This document shows positions 1 to 6,717 of a stretch of DNA of 17,217 nt, one piece after another. The stretch is from positions 19,052 through 36,268 of the forward strand of contig DKCF01000022.1 in NCBI GenBank assembly GCA_002451435.1. Direction: 5' to 3'. The notes beneath the pieces were generated by a model. The model was given only the letters and a program-made list of their open reading frames with translations, made no database searches and was not told where the DNA came from. The DNA is from Bifidobacterium sp. UBA6881. Its GTDB lineage: Bacteria; Actinomycetota; Actinomycetes; Actinomycetales; Bifidobacteriaceae. The stretch's first letter is position 1. Each line of letters opens with the position of its first letter. The translations under genes were made by a program, and so were the position numbers.

Positions 1-1319
1 CCGTCGACGATCTGCCGCTTGGTGACGTCGGGATTGTTGTGGTATCCGGCGCATACCGCCGGACTTTTGATGCACAGTTCGCCGTCCTCGTCGACGCCCA
101 TCGTCACGCCCTGCATCGGCAGGCCGATCGTGCCGATCCTGTAGCCGGACGTCGGGTTGACGCTCGACGGGGCGCATGTCTCCGTCATGCCATAGCCCTC
201 CAGCAACGGCAGTCCGACGCCGTTGAAGAAATGCGCGATGGATGAATCCAACGGGGCGCCGCCGGACACCGCGTATTCGACATGCCCGCCGAACACGTCC
301 ATGATCGAGGAATACACCAGCCTGCCGTACAACGCGTGCCTGAGACCAAGCATGAGCGGAACGCCACCACCCGACTGCTGGGCGTGCGACCAGTCGCGGG
401 CCGTCTGGGCCGCGCCGGCGAACACCCTGCCCTTCAATCCCTCGCCGGCCTTCTGGGACGCGGCGTTGTAGATCTTCTCGAAGATGCGCGGGACGGCGAG
501 GATGAACGTCGGTTTGAACGCCTTGAAGTCGACGAGGATGGTCTTCAGATTGCTGGACAGGCCAAGCGACACGTTGCCGGCGAAGCAGAAGAACTGCATG
601 TACCGTGCGAACACATGCGCCAGGGGCAGGAACAGCAGCAGACGTCGGTTCGGCTTCATGGCGATGTCGGGCATGGTGGCGACGCCGGAGTAGGTGATGA
701 AGATGAAGTTGGCGTGGGTCAGTTCGATGCCCTTCGGCGTGCCGGTCGACCCGGATGTGTACACGATGGTGGCGAGGTCGGCGCCTTTGACGGATTGTTC
801 ACGCTCGTAGAACTCCGCGTCGGAAACCGCATGGCCGTATTCGACCATCGCGTCGATGGCGTCCAATCCGATGACGTACACGTCGCCGAGGTCGGGGCAT
901 TCGCCCCGCACGGATTCGATTTTGTCGCGCTGCCCGTCATCCTCGGCGAAGGCCATGATGACGTTGGAATCGTTGAAGATCATGCTCACCTGCGCCGGGG
1001 AGTTCGTCTCATAGACGGGTACGGTGAGCGCGCCGATGGACATGATGGCCATATCGAGCGCGGTCCACTGCCAGCAGGTGTGCGCGACGATGGAGACCGA
1101 ATCCCCCGGCATGACTCCGCGGGCGATCAGTCCCTTGGCGATGGCGACCACCTTGTCGCGGAACTCCTTGGCGGTGAACGAACGCCATTCGCCCCGGTCG
1201 TCCTTGTATTCGACCAGGGAATCGTCGGGAGTGCGCTCCGCGCGCTCCTCAAGCACCGAAAAGATGTTTCTGTCCGTATCAATGCGCTGTTCCAGCGGAC
1301 GTGTGTACTGCCTGTCCAT
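1..1319 (-). CDS. Long-chain fatty-acid--CoA ligase (AMP-forming), C-terminus cut by window edge
   Basis: This enzyme activates a fatty acid with ATP to an acyl-adenylate and passes it to coenzyme A, at the cytoplasmic face of the membrane. The visible ~440 residues carry the ANL-superfamily landmarks: the phosphate-binding loop YTSGSTGTPKG near residues 186-198, the segment LPLAHVFAR, the gate-region motif VPRIFEKI, and the adenine-binding motif GYGMTET near residue 375. Family members usually have about 600 residues, so roughly the last quarter, including the C-terminal lid domain, lies beyond position 1. The start ATG at 1319 follows a GAGGAG ribosome site at good spacing. The frame ends at the window edge without a stop. 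The gene lies 93 nt downstream of the M23 peptidase on the same strand, probably with its own promoter. Class assignment is firm; the exact substrate chain length is not shown by sequence. Confidence 0.93.
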   Translation of the reverse strand, partial: MDRQYTRPLEQRIDTDRNIFSVLEERAERTPDDSLVEYKDDRGEWRSFTAKEFRDKVVAIAKGLIARGVMPGDSVSIVAHTCWQWTALDMAIMSIGALTVPVYETNSPAQVSMIFNDSNVIMAFAEDDGQRDKIESVRGECPDLGDVYVIGLDAIDAMVEYGHAVSDAEFYEREQSVKGADLATIVYTSGSTGTPKGIELTHANFIFITYSGVATMPDIAMKPNRRLLLFLPLAHVFARYMQFFCFAGNVSLGLSSNLKTILVDFKAFKPTFILAVPRIFEKIYNAASQKAGEGLKGRVFAGAAQTARDWSHAQQSGGGVPLMLGLRHALYGRLVYSSIMDVFGGHVEYAVSGGAPLDSSIAHFFNGVGLPLLEGYGMTETCAPSSVNPTSGYRIGTIGLPMQGVTMGVDEDGELCIKSPAVCAGYHNNPDVTKRQIVD

Positions 1320-1351
1320 CGTCGCTCTCCTCGAATTCGGGTACAGGCAAC

Positions 1352-1357
1352 ATCATA
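1352..1357 (-). promoter_or_regulatory. Candidate -10 element for the acyl-CoA ligase gene
   Basis: On the minus strand the hexamer TATGAT stands 32 nt upstream of the ligase ATG, preceded by TGAC, which resembles an extended -10. The -35 region at 17-bp spacing (near GAACCG) is poor. This would give a leader of about 25 nt. The call rests on motif similarity only. Confidence 0.3.
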
Positions 1358-1412
1358 GTCAGAAAGCGTTCGGACGGTTCGGTCTCCCGACCAGCATGCG
1401 CCGTTCAATCCC

Positions 1413-2012
1413 CTAACGCGGGGTCTTGAGACCGATGCGGACAGGACGGACCTTCCCGGCAGGATCCGCGTAGTCGCGCTCACCCGTTTTCAATCCCCAA
1501 TGCAGGCATTCGCCATCGCAATGGTCGGATTCCCCTTCCGCATGGGCGAAACGCTCCCCCTTGCCCACCCGCGTCCCGACCGCCTTTTCGGCGACGGCGG
1601 GCTCAAAGGTCGAGGTCAGCGCGCCTTGGGCGTCGCCATGCCGTATGGTGACCACGTCCTTGCCGGCGACCTTCCCCGCAAAAGCGACCACGCCATCGGC
1701 CGGAGCCACGACGGCCGCGCCCTCAACCGCCGCCAGATCGACTCCTCTGTGCCCGGGGAGCCACGGCTTGTCCGGCGCGTCGAACGCGCCGACCATCCTC
1801 GCCTGTTCGACCGGCCAACGCATCATCGCGGAGCATGCGGCGACGCTCGAGGAGTGCGCGGATGCGGGAGAGACGACCATGACGGCGGCGCACGCCGACA
1901 GCATGGCGACGCATGCCATACACGCCATCGTGAAGCGGACTCGGCGTTCCTTGTCGCGGCGTCTTCCCAGCAGCTCGTGCAGAATCCTTCGGCGTCGGCC
2001 CCTGTCGTTCAT
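1413..2012 (-). CDS. M23-family (LytM-like) metallopeptidase, secreted or membrane-anchored
   Basis: The product (199 aa) is predicted to act on peptidoglycan cross-links outside the cell. A very basic N-terminus (residues 1-26, rich in Arg/Lys) leads into a hydrophobic segment at about 27-52 ending in SPASA, which fits a signal peptide or a membrane anchor. The M23 fold follows: the zinc-ligand motif HxxxD is H88-R-G-V-D92, the beta-strand region VVAPADGVVAFAG is at about 101-113, and the C-terminal zinc ligand is in CLHWG (H171). The usual HxH has Cys169 in place of its first His, and the segment where many members carry another His reads TSTFEP, so hydrolytic activity is uncertain. The ATG at 2012 was chosen because AAAGGAG lies 6 nt before it; an in-frame start at 2042 lacks such a site. 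The gene is divergent from the small HTH-like gene at 2164. Confidence 0.85.
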   Translation of the reverse strand: MNDRGRRRRILHELLGRRRDKERRVRFTMACMACVAMLSACAAVMVVSPASAHSSSVAACSAMMRWPVEQARMVGAFDAPDKPWLPGHRGVDLAAVEGAAVVAPADGVVAFAGKVAGKDVVTIRHGDAQGALTSTFEPAVAEKAVGTRVGKGERFAHAEGESDHCDGECLHWGLKTGERDYADPAGKVRPVRIGLKTPR

Positions 2013-2100
2013 GTTCGCTCCTTTGCGGCTTGTCGGCTGCATAACCCGTTACGACGGAATGCAATCATGACGGCGCCGCGGCGTCCACATGATCAGGCCC

Positions 2101-2146
2101 CCTGTGGTCGGAGGATGACGGTTATCCACAGGCTTCGGGCGTGTCG
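2101..2146. repeat. Copy A of a two-copy element with CCTGTGG/CCACAGG arms and a DnaA box
   Basis: This element holds CCTGTGG (2101-2107) and CCACAGG (2126-2132), an inverted pair with starts 25 bp apart. The right arm is embedded in TTATCCACA (2122-2130), a perfect match to the classical DnaA box. A near copy with the same 25-bp spacing lies at 9298-9341, and similarity extends past the right arm through a TTCGGGCGTGTCG-like tail. Copy A sits in the 151-bp divergent region between the M23 gene and the gene at 2164, ending 17 nt before the latter's ATG, so it overlaps promoter space. The sequence match is seen directly; binding by DnaA or any other protein is inference. Confidence 0.6.
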
Positions 2147-2163
2147 CGGCATACGATGGAGCC

Positions 2164-2541
2164 ATGAGCGACAATACCACGCAACGCAAGGCACTGCGGC
2201 AATTGGAGGACGAGCCCGCCGAAGAGCGAATCGCCTACTATCAGAAACCGTTCATGGTGCTGTGGGCCGCGGTGCAGGAGGCCGCCAGCGAATTGCAGGA
2301 CGATTATGCGCTTTCCCCGGAACTGGCGCAGCTGTGGGTCGCCGATCAGATTCGCCGGGTTTCCGATTCCTTGGTCGACCGCCTCGCCGAAACCGCCGTG
2401 GCGCATGGCGAATCGAAGTCGAACGTTGCACGCGCCGCCGGAGCGAGTCCCGACAATGCGTTGCGCCGTTTCCCGCGATTGCGCGCGCATGCCGCGCATG
2501 ACCGCACGCTGATCGACGATGTGCTCGATACCTTGGAATGA
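2164..2541 (+). CDS. Small protein of unknown function with a helix-turn-helix-like C-terminus
   Basis: I do not recognise this 125-aa protein by family name. It is acidic at the N-terminus and mostly helical by composition, with no signal peptide or membrane segment. Residues ~84-104 (ESKSNVARAAGASPDNALRR) have the spacing and residue pattern of a helix-turn-helix: a helix with paired Ala, a Gly turn, then a second helix starting with Ser-Pro and ending in Arg pairs. A cytoplasmic DNA-binding role is therefore possible but unproven. The ATG at 2164 has GGAG only 3 nt upstream; a TACGAT -10-like hexamer at 2152-2157 would start transcription at or next to the ATG, so a leaderless mRNA is an alternative. 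It is the only well-supported plus-strand gene and ends just before a perfect terminator hairpin. Coding support comes from the clean frame and its placement between regulatory signals. Confidence 0.72.
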   Translation: MSDNTTQRKALRQLEDEPAEERIAYYQKPFMVLWAAVQEAASELQDDYALSPELAQLWVADQIRRVSDSLVDRLAETAVAHGESKSNVARAAGASPDNALRRFPRLRAHAAHDRTLIDDVLDTLE

Positions 2542-2556
2542 AATCCAAATATGAGA

Positions 2557-2580
2557 AAACCCTTACTTGCGTAAGGGTTT
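2557..2580. terminator. Bidirectional terminator hairpin between the HTH-like gene and tRNA-Asn
   Basis: A perfect 10-bp inverted repeat (AAACCCTTAC, loop TTGC, GTAAGGGTTT) lies 15 nt after the stop of the plus-strand gene and 9 nt from the 3' end of the minus-strand tRNA. The arms end in runs of A and T, so each strand has a short U tract (GGGTTT on plus, GGGTTTTCT on minus). It probably ends both convergent transcripts. Confidence 0.85.
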
Positions 2581-2588
2581 CAATCAAG

Positions 2589-2661
<73 letters not shown>

Positions 2662-2683
2662 ATGCGCTGTGCACAAGACAAAT

Positions 2684-2711
2684 ATGATACACGAAAGTGG
2701 TTCGTTCGCAA
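2684..2711 (-). promoter_or_regulatory. Candidate promoter for tRNA-Asn
   Basis: On the minus strand TTGCGA (2711-2706) and TATCAT (2689-2684) are separated by 16 bp and lie about 23 nt before the tRNA 5' end, a normal arrangement for a sigma-70-type stable-RNA promoter. The tRNA may also be reached by read-through from tsaD, whose stop is 37 bp further upstream and which shows no clear terminator. Confidence 0.5.
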
Positions 2712-2748
2712 ATCCCCCGCGTGTCTCACCCGTCTTGCCGCATGCGAA

Positions 2749-3792
2749 TCACATGGAGATCTTCGTCAACGGCATGGCGGAGTCGATGGCGAAATCCGGC
2801 GCCGACGGCTCGACGCCCGCTTCGACCAGATTGACGCCCAGCATGGCGACCATGGCGCCGTTGTCGGTGCACAGTTTGATCTGCGGAATGCGGACCTCGA
2901 CGCCGTGGCGCTTGCCGAATTCGACCAATTTGGCACGCAACTGCGAATTGGCGGAGAACCCGCCGCCAACGATCAGCGTCTTCGAACCGTACTGCTCGCA
3001 TCCGCGCATCGCCTTTTTGGAAAGCACCGTGGCCACGGAGTCGGCGAGCGAGGCGCACACGTCGTCCACGGGGATCTCGTTGCCCAACGCCTGCTGCTCC
3101 TCGATCCAGCGTGCCACCGCGGTTTTCACGCCGGAGAAACTGAAATCATACGGGTGCTTCTGGCCTGCCTTGCCTTGGGTGAGTCCCTGTGGCACACGAA
3201 TCGCATTCGGGTCCCCCGACTGCGCGTGGCGGTCGATGTGCGGGCCACCGGGATATGGGAAGCCCAGCAACCTCGCGACCTTGTCGAAACATTCCCCCGC
3301 CGCGTCATCGAGCGTGGTGCCCACCACGTCGATATGCCGCGCGACATCCTGCACATGCAGCAGTGACGTGTGTCCGCCCGAGACGATCAGCGCGAGCGTG
3401 TCCTCGGGAAACGGGCCGAACTGCAGCTGGGTGACGGCGATGTGGCCGATCACATGGTTGATGCCGTAAATCGGCTTGTCGGCCGCCCATGCGAGCGATT
3501 TCGCCCCGGAAACGCCCACTGCGAGGCATCCGGCCAGTCCGGGCCCTGCCGACACCGCGATCGCGTCGACGTCGGACAACGTCATGTCCGCGTCGGCAAG
3601 CGCCTTGGATACGCAAGGCACGAACGCCTCCGCGTGCGCGCGGGAGGCAATTTCGGGAATGACGCCGCCGTAACGGGCGTGCTCGTCCATGGATGAGGCG
3701 ACCACGTTGGAAAGCAGGGTGCGTCCCTGTACGATTGCCGCCGCCGTTTCGTCGCAGGTTGATTCGATGCCGAGTACGATTGGTTCGCTCAT
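2749..3792 (-). CDS. tsaD: tRNA N6-adenosine threonylcarbamoyltransferase TsaD
   Basis: TsaD transfers the threonylcarbamoyl group to A37 of tRNAs that decode ANN codons, working with TsaB and TsaE in the cytoplasm. The 347-aa product starts with the ASKHA-fold signature GIESTCDET (residues 8-16), then HARYGGVIPE (38-47), the metal-binding pair H113 and H117 in NHVIGH, the nucleotide-loop SGGHT (138-142), PYPGGP (179-184), SFSGVKTAV (218-226), GGGFSANSQLR (276-286) and CTDNGAM (308-314). Length and motif order are complete and normal. The ATG at 3792 overlaps the rimI stop by four bases (ATGA), so the two are translationally coupled. Its upstream partners rimI, tsaB and tsaE form the expected cluster. 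The remaining pathway enzyme, TsaC/Sua5, is not in the window. Confidence 0.97.
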   Translation of the reverse strand: MSEPIVLGIESTCDETAAAIVQGRTLLSNVVASSMDEHARYGGVIPEIASRAHAEAFVPCVSKALADADMTLSDVDAIAVSAGPGLAGCLAVGVSGAKSLAWAADKPIYGINHVIGHIAVTQLQFGPFPEDTLALIVSGGHTSLLHVQDVARHIDVVGTTLDDAAGECFDKVARLLGFPYPGGPHIDRHAQSGDPNAIRVPQGLTQGKAGQKHPYDFSFSGVKTAVARWIEEQQALGNEIPVDDVCASLADSVATVLSKKAMRGCEQYGSKTLIVGGGFSANSQLRAKLVEFGKRHGVEVRIPQIKLCTDNGAMVAMLGVNLVEAGVEPSAPDFAIDSAMPLTKISM

Positions 3793-4316
3793 TGCCTCTC
3801 CGTTTGTTGTTCCATGGTGAAGCCGACGGTCCTCGGCTCAAGTTCCAAGCTCATGGTGTATGCGTCGATTCCCTCCGGCTGGTAGTAGCGTTTGCGCAGC
3901 CCCATGCGGGAGAAACCGTATTTTTCGTATAATCCCAATGCCGGCGCGTTGTCGACGCGCACTTCAAGCAGCATGCGGCGTGCGCCTTGTTCCCGCGCGG
4001 CCGCGATCAGCGCCCCGAGCAGACGGGCCGCTATTCCCCGGCGTTGGTATTGTCGCCCCACGCCGATGGTCATGATTTCCGCGTCGTCGCCGTCGTACCA
4101 GAATCCGGCATAACCGCGGATCAAGGGCCGTGCCGATGAATCCGCGCCATCTGCGACATCCAGCAGATACGTGCGCGCCGGAGCGTGGAATTCCTGTTCG
4201 ATGGAGCGTTCGCTCCATGCCCCGCGTCCGAACAGGTCGGATTCCAATGCGGCGATCTGCGCGATGGCCGCCCGCTCCTCAACCGCGGTGCGATCAACAA
4301 TCATGTTCGGGTTCAC
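3789..4316 (-). CDS. rimI: Ribosomal protein S18-alanine N-acetyltransferase-like GNAT protein RimI
   Basis: RimI proteins acetylate protein N-termini, classically that of ribosomal protein S18, using acetyl-CoA. The 175-aa sequence has the GNAT core: strand and motif A around EIMTIGVGRQYQRRGIA (80-96), where Q91-R-R-G94-I-A96 is the pyrophosphate-binding Q/RxxGxA loop, followed by LEVRVDNAPALGLYEKYGF (117-135), the typical Asn...Tyr acceptor-site segment. The first start is GTG at 4316, overlapping the tsaB stop (GTGA). An ATG at 4304 is an equally reasonable start, giving 171 aa; neither has an ideal ribosome site. Lying between tsaB and tsaD is the usual bacterial arrangement. The true acetylation target in this organism is not shown by sequence. 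Confidence 0.9.
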   Translation of the reverse strand: MNPNMIVDRTAVEERAAIAQIAALESDLFGRGAWSERSIEQEFHAPARTYLLDVADGADSSARPLIRGYAGFWYDGDDAEIMTIGVGRQYQRRGIAARLLGALIAAAREQGARRMLLEVRVDNAPALGLYEKYGFSRMGLRKRYYQPEGIDAYTMSLELEPRTVGFTMEQQTERQ

Positions 4317-5065
4317 TCCGTCCGTTCGGCGCCCGCATGATTGAGCACATGCTTGAGCGGATTGGGCACGGAGACGTCCGGGCGGCGCAGATACAGCGGT
4401 TCGACGGGACGCTGGGCGGAATCATCGGCGTTCCGCGCGGCAAAGTCCGCGAACCGTTCCAATCCCGAAACGCCCTCGTCGAGCAGCGCCCGGTCATCCA
4501 CTGCTCCGCGCGCCTCGAGCGCGTCCCATGCCTGCGCGTATTTCACGGCGCCATGGCCGACCACATCGATGACGTAGTCCTCGCCATGTTCCTCGTTCAG
4601 CCGCGCGACCGTTCGATTGACGCGCTCCACAATGGAGTCCGGATAGTCGATGTCCATGTCGATCAGCGTACGCGGCGTCTCCGAACCGTCCAGCAGTGTG
4701 AAATACAGCTGCCTGCGCCTCGCGTCGTTCACCGCGAGGGTCAGGTGGTGGCATCCATCCGCGTCGGAGGAACGTACCAGGACCTGTGGGGACAGCACAT
4801 CCTGCCCCACCAGACGGGCGCCCGTGGCAAATGCCAGCGCCTTGGCGGCGACGATGCCCGCGCGCAATCCCGTGAACGGGGCTGGCCCCACGCCGACCAC
4901 AATGCGATCGATGTCGCTGGGGCCGAGTCCCGCGCGCCGAACGGCTTCGGCGATGTTCACCTGCAGTTTCTCGACGTGCGTGCGCGAATCGGTCTCTACG
5001 ATGGGTTCGTGCCCGACCACGCCGACCGTCGAACCGTATGAGGTGTCAATCACCAATGTCTGCAT
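4313..5065 (-). CDS. tsaB: tRNA threonylcarbamoyladenosine biosynthesis protein TsaB
   Basis: TsaB is the non-catalytic ASKHA-fold partner that binds TsaD and is needed for t6A synthesis. The 250-aa product begins MQTLVIDTSYGSTVGVV, with the conserved DTS, and has THVEKL (29-34) and the family segment VGVGPAPFTGLRAG (57-70), followed by AKALAFATGA. TsaB retains the N-terminal lobe well and has a divergent C-terminal lobe, as seen here. The ATG at 5065 was chosen because the protein aligns with family N-termini there and AAGGAG lies about 10 nt upstream; the longer open frame to 5170 overlaps tsaE and adds non-conserved residues. It is 64 nt downstream of tsaE and coupled to rimI through a GTGA overlap. 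Confidence 0.94.
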   Translation of the reverse strand: MQTLVIDTSYGSTVGVVGHEPIVETDSRTHVEKLQVNIAEAVRRAGLGPSDIDRIVVGVGPAPFTGLRAGIVAAKALAFATGARLVGQDVLSPQVLVRSSDADGCHHLTLAVNDARRRQLYFTLLDGSETPRTLIDMDIDYPDSIVERVNRTVARLNEEHGEDYVIDVVGHGAVKYAQAWDALEARGAVDDRALLDEGVSGLERFADFAARNADDSAQRPVEPLYLRRPDVSVPNPLKHVLNHAGAERTE

Positions 5066-5129
5066 CTTATGAAAACTCCTTGTGCCCAAACTGCCCACTA
5101 CTGTACAACCGGCGCTAGAAGCCGTGCGG

Positions 5130-5702
5130 TCAGCGCGTACCGCGTTCGAAGTCGAAGGACTCCCAGGCACTGCCGATCGGCGCGAACGTCACCGTGCGCA
5201 TGCCATCGCCGGTCAGTTCGCCATCATGACCTGCCGAGGTGAGGTCCAACGGCCTGTCGATGTGGATCTCCAACCGTTCCTCGGCCAGGGCCGCGGCCAT
5301 CTGCTCGCCCCATTCCATCAGCACCACGGTGTCCTCGCCGGGATCCTCCAGCTCCTCGTCCAATCCCAGGGATTCCAATTCGTCCAGCAGCCGGCCGACC
5401 GTGTCCTGTCCCGGAGCGTAGGCGTTCCCGCCCAGACGGTAGGCGTCGACATGCACCAGCCGCGCCGGAGCGCCGTTCGGGAACCTCCCCTGAAGTTCCC
5501 TGGCGATGGTGAACGTCGGCGAGACTATGGGCTCCGCGACGCCCAAACCCGCGCCGAAACCCTGCGCGAACGTGGTTTTGCCGGCTCCCAGGGGACCCGA
5601 CAGCAGCAGCACGTCGCCTCCCTTGACGAGTCCCGCCAGTCGTTTGCCCAAGTCCCGCATGTCATCGCTTGTGGCGGCGGTGACGGTGATGGTGTTGCTC
5701 AT
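5130..5702 (-). CDS. tsaE: tRNA t6A biosynthesis ATPase TsaE
   Basis: TsaE is the P-loop ATPase that drives turnover of the TsaB-TsaD complex. The 190-aa product has Walker A GPLGAGKTT (36-44), the switch-like SPTFTI (61-66), HVDAYRL (84-90) and the EWGE motif (130-133). A slightly acidic insertion (about 93-124, EDPGED) and a C-terminal tail of ~35 residues make it longer than the ~150 residues of many family members. The start ATG at 5702 lies 1 nt after the holA stop codon, so translation is probably coupled to holA. It is the first of the tsaE-tsaB-rimI-tsaD group. Confidence 0.95.
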   Translation of the reverse strand: MSNTITVTAATSDDMRDLGKRLAGLVKGGDVLLLSGPLGAGKTTFAQGFGAGLGVAEPIVSPTFTIARELQGRFPNGAPARLVHVDAYRLGGNAYAPGQDTVGRLLDELESLGLDEELEDPGEDTVVLMEWGEQMAAALAEERLEIHIDRPLDLTSAGHDGELTGDGMRTVTFAPIGSAWESFDFERGTR

Positions 5703-5703
5703 A

Positions 5704-6684
5704 TCAGATGACGCGTCCTTTGTTGCTGATCAGTTCGATGCACCGTTCCAAAGCATAAACCGGGTCCGAACCATTTGTCTTGCTTTGCTCATCGGCCCAG
5801 GCGAGCATCTGTATGCAACGGCTCATGCCGTCCGACGTCCATCCGCCCAGTTGCCTGGTGGCGTTGCGCAGAATCCATGGGCTCGCCTTCGCCTCCGCCG
5901 CGGTGATGGTGCCGGCGCGGACCGCGGAGGCCTTCGCCATCGTGCGCAGCTTCACCGCGAGCGCCCCGATCAGGGCCACGGGTGCGGTGCCTTGTTCCAC
6001 CGATGAGCGCATGGCGATGATGGCGTCGGCGGTTTTCCCGGACAGGGCCAGGTCCGCGACGCGGAAGCCGTCCACTTGCGGGTTGGCGGTAAGGTATTGG
6101 TTGACGCGTTCCAGACTCATTGGATTGTCGTCGAAGTCGAAGCAGAGCTGTTCGACCATGGCGGCGAGTTCGCCGGTTCTGTCACCGAGCACCACGGCGA
6201 GTTGCTGTGCCGCCAGTGGGTCGACGCGGCGTTTGCGTCGTTCGAAGCAGCGCATGACGAAGTTCAGTTTCGCTTCTGGTTTTTTCAGGTCGGCGACTGC
6301 GTCTTTGTGGGCTCCGGCTTTGACGAGTTGGTCGACGATTCGTTTGCCTTTCATGCCGCCTTCGTGCTGGCATATGACGATGCTTGCCTCCGTGGGGTTC
6401 GCACATGCCTGTTTGCAGTAGGAGACGATGGTTTCGCCGAGTTTTTCGTCGGCGTTTTGCAGATTGGTGACGATGACGATGGATCGTTCGGCGAGCAGTG
6501 ATGGGCTTACCGCCTCGTCGAAGGCGTAGTGGTCCGCGTTGGATGCATCGAGTTCGATGATCTCCGCATCGGGGTGTTTGCGTTCCGCCGTATGGCGCAG
6601 GTCCCGCACCGTCTGGCTGTTCAGGTACGAGTCGCCTCCGTAGACGAGGTGGATCGGCGTGTTTGCTGCGGATGGTTTCGGCAT
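5704..6684 (-). CDS. holA: DNA polymerase III subunit delta HolA
   Basis: HolA is the wrench of the clamp loader: it opens the beta sliding clamp so that it can be placed on DNA. The 326-aa product has the family N-terminus HLVYGGDSYLNSQ, the central segment SIVICQHEGGMKGKRIVDQL, the lid-like RTGELAAMVEQL, and a helical C-terminal collar with LALSGKTADAI and ALIGALAVKLRTMAKA. Length is normal for the family. The ATG at 6684 gives the natural N-terminus; a TTG at 6714, only 3 nt after the comEC stop, is an in-frame alternative adding ten residues. That TTG lies inside TTGTCCACA (6714-6706 on minus), a DnaA-box variant, possibly by chance. holA follows comEC and precedes tsaE with almost no gaps, so co-transcription is likely. 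Confidence 0.9.
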   Translation of the reverse strand: MPKPSAANTPIHLVYGGDSYLNSQTVRDLRHTAERKHPDAEIIELDASNADHYAFDEAVSPSLLAERSIVIVTNLQNADEKLGETIVSYCKQACANPTEASIVICQHEGGMKGKRIVDQLVKAGAHKDAVADLKKPEAKLNFVMRCFERRKRRVDPLAAQQLAVVLGDRTGELAAMVEQLCFDFDDNPMSLERVNQYLTANPQVDGFRVADLALSGKTADAIIAMRSSVEQGTAPVALIGALAVKLRTMAKASAVRAGTITAAEAKASPWILRNATRQLGGWTSDGMSRCIQMLAWADEQSKTNGSDPVYALERCIELISNKGRVI

Positions 6685-6717
6685 AGTATTCAATCTCGCC
6701 GTATCTGTGGACAAAGC

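Noticed and set aside
282..1358. A 358-codon plus-strand frame opposite the acyl-CoA ligase.
   Set aside because: It is the antisense shadow of a well-supported enzyme with conserved motifs on the minus strand.
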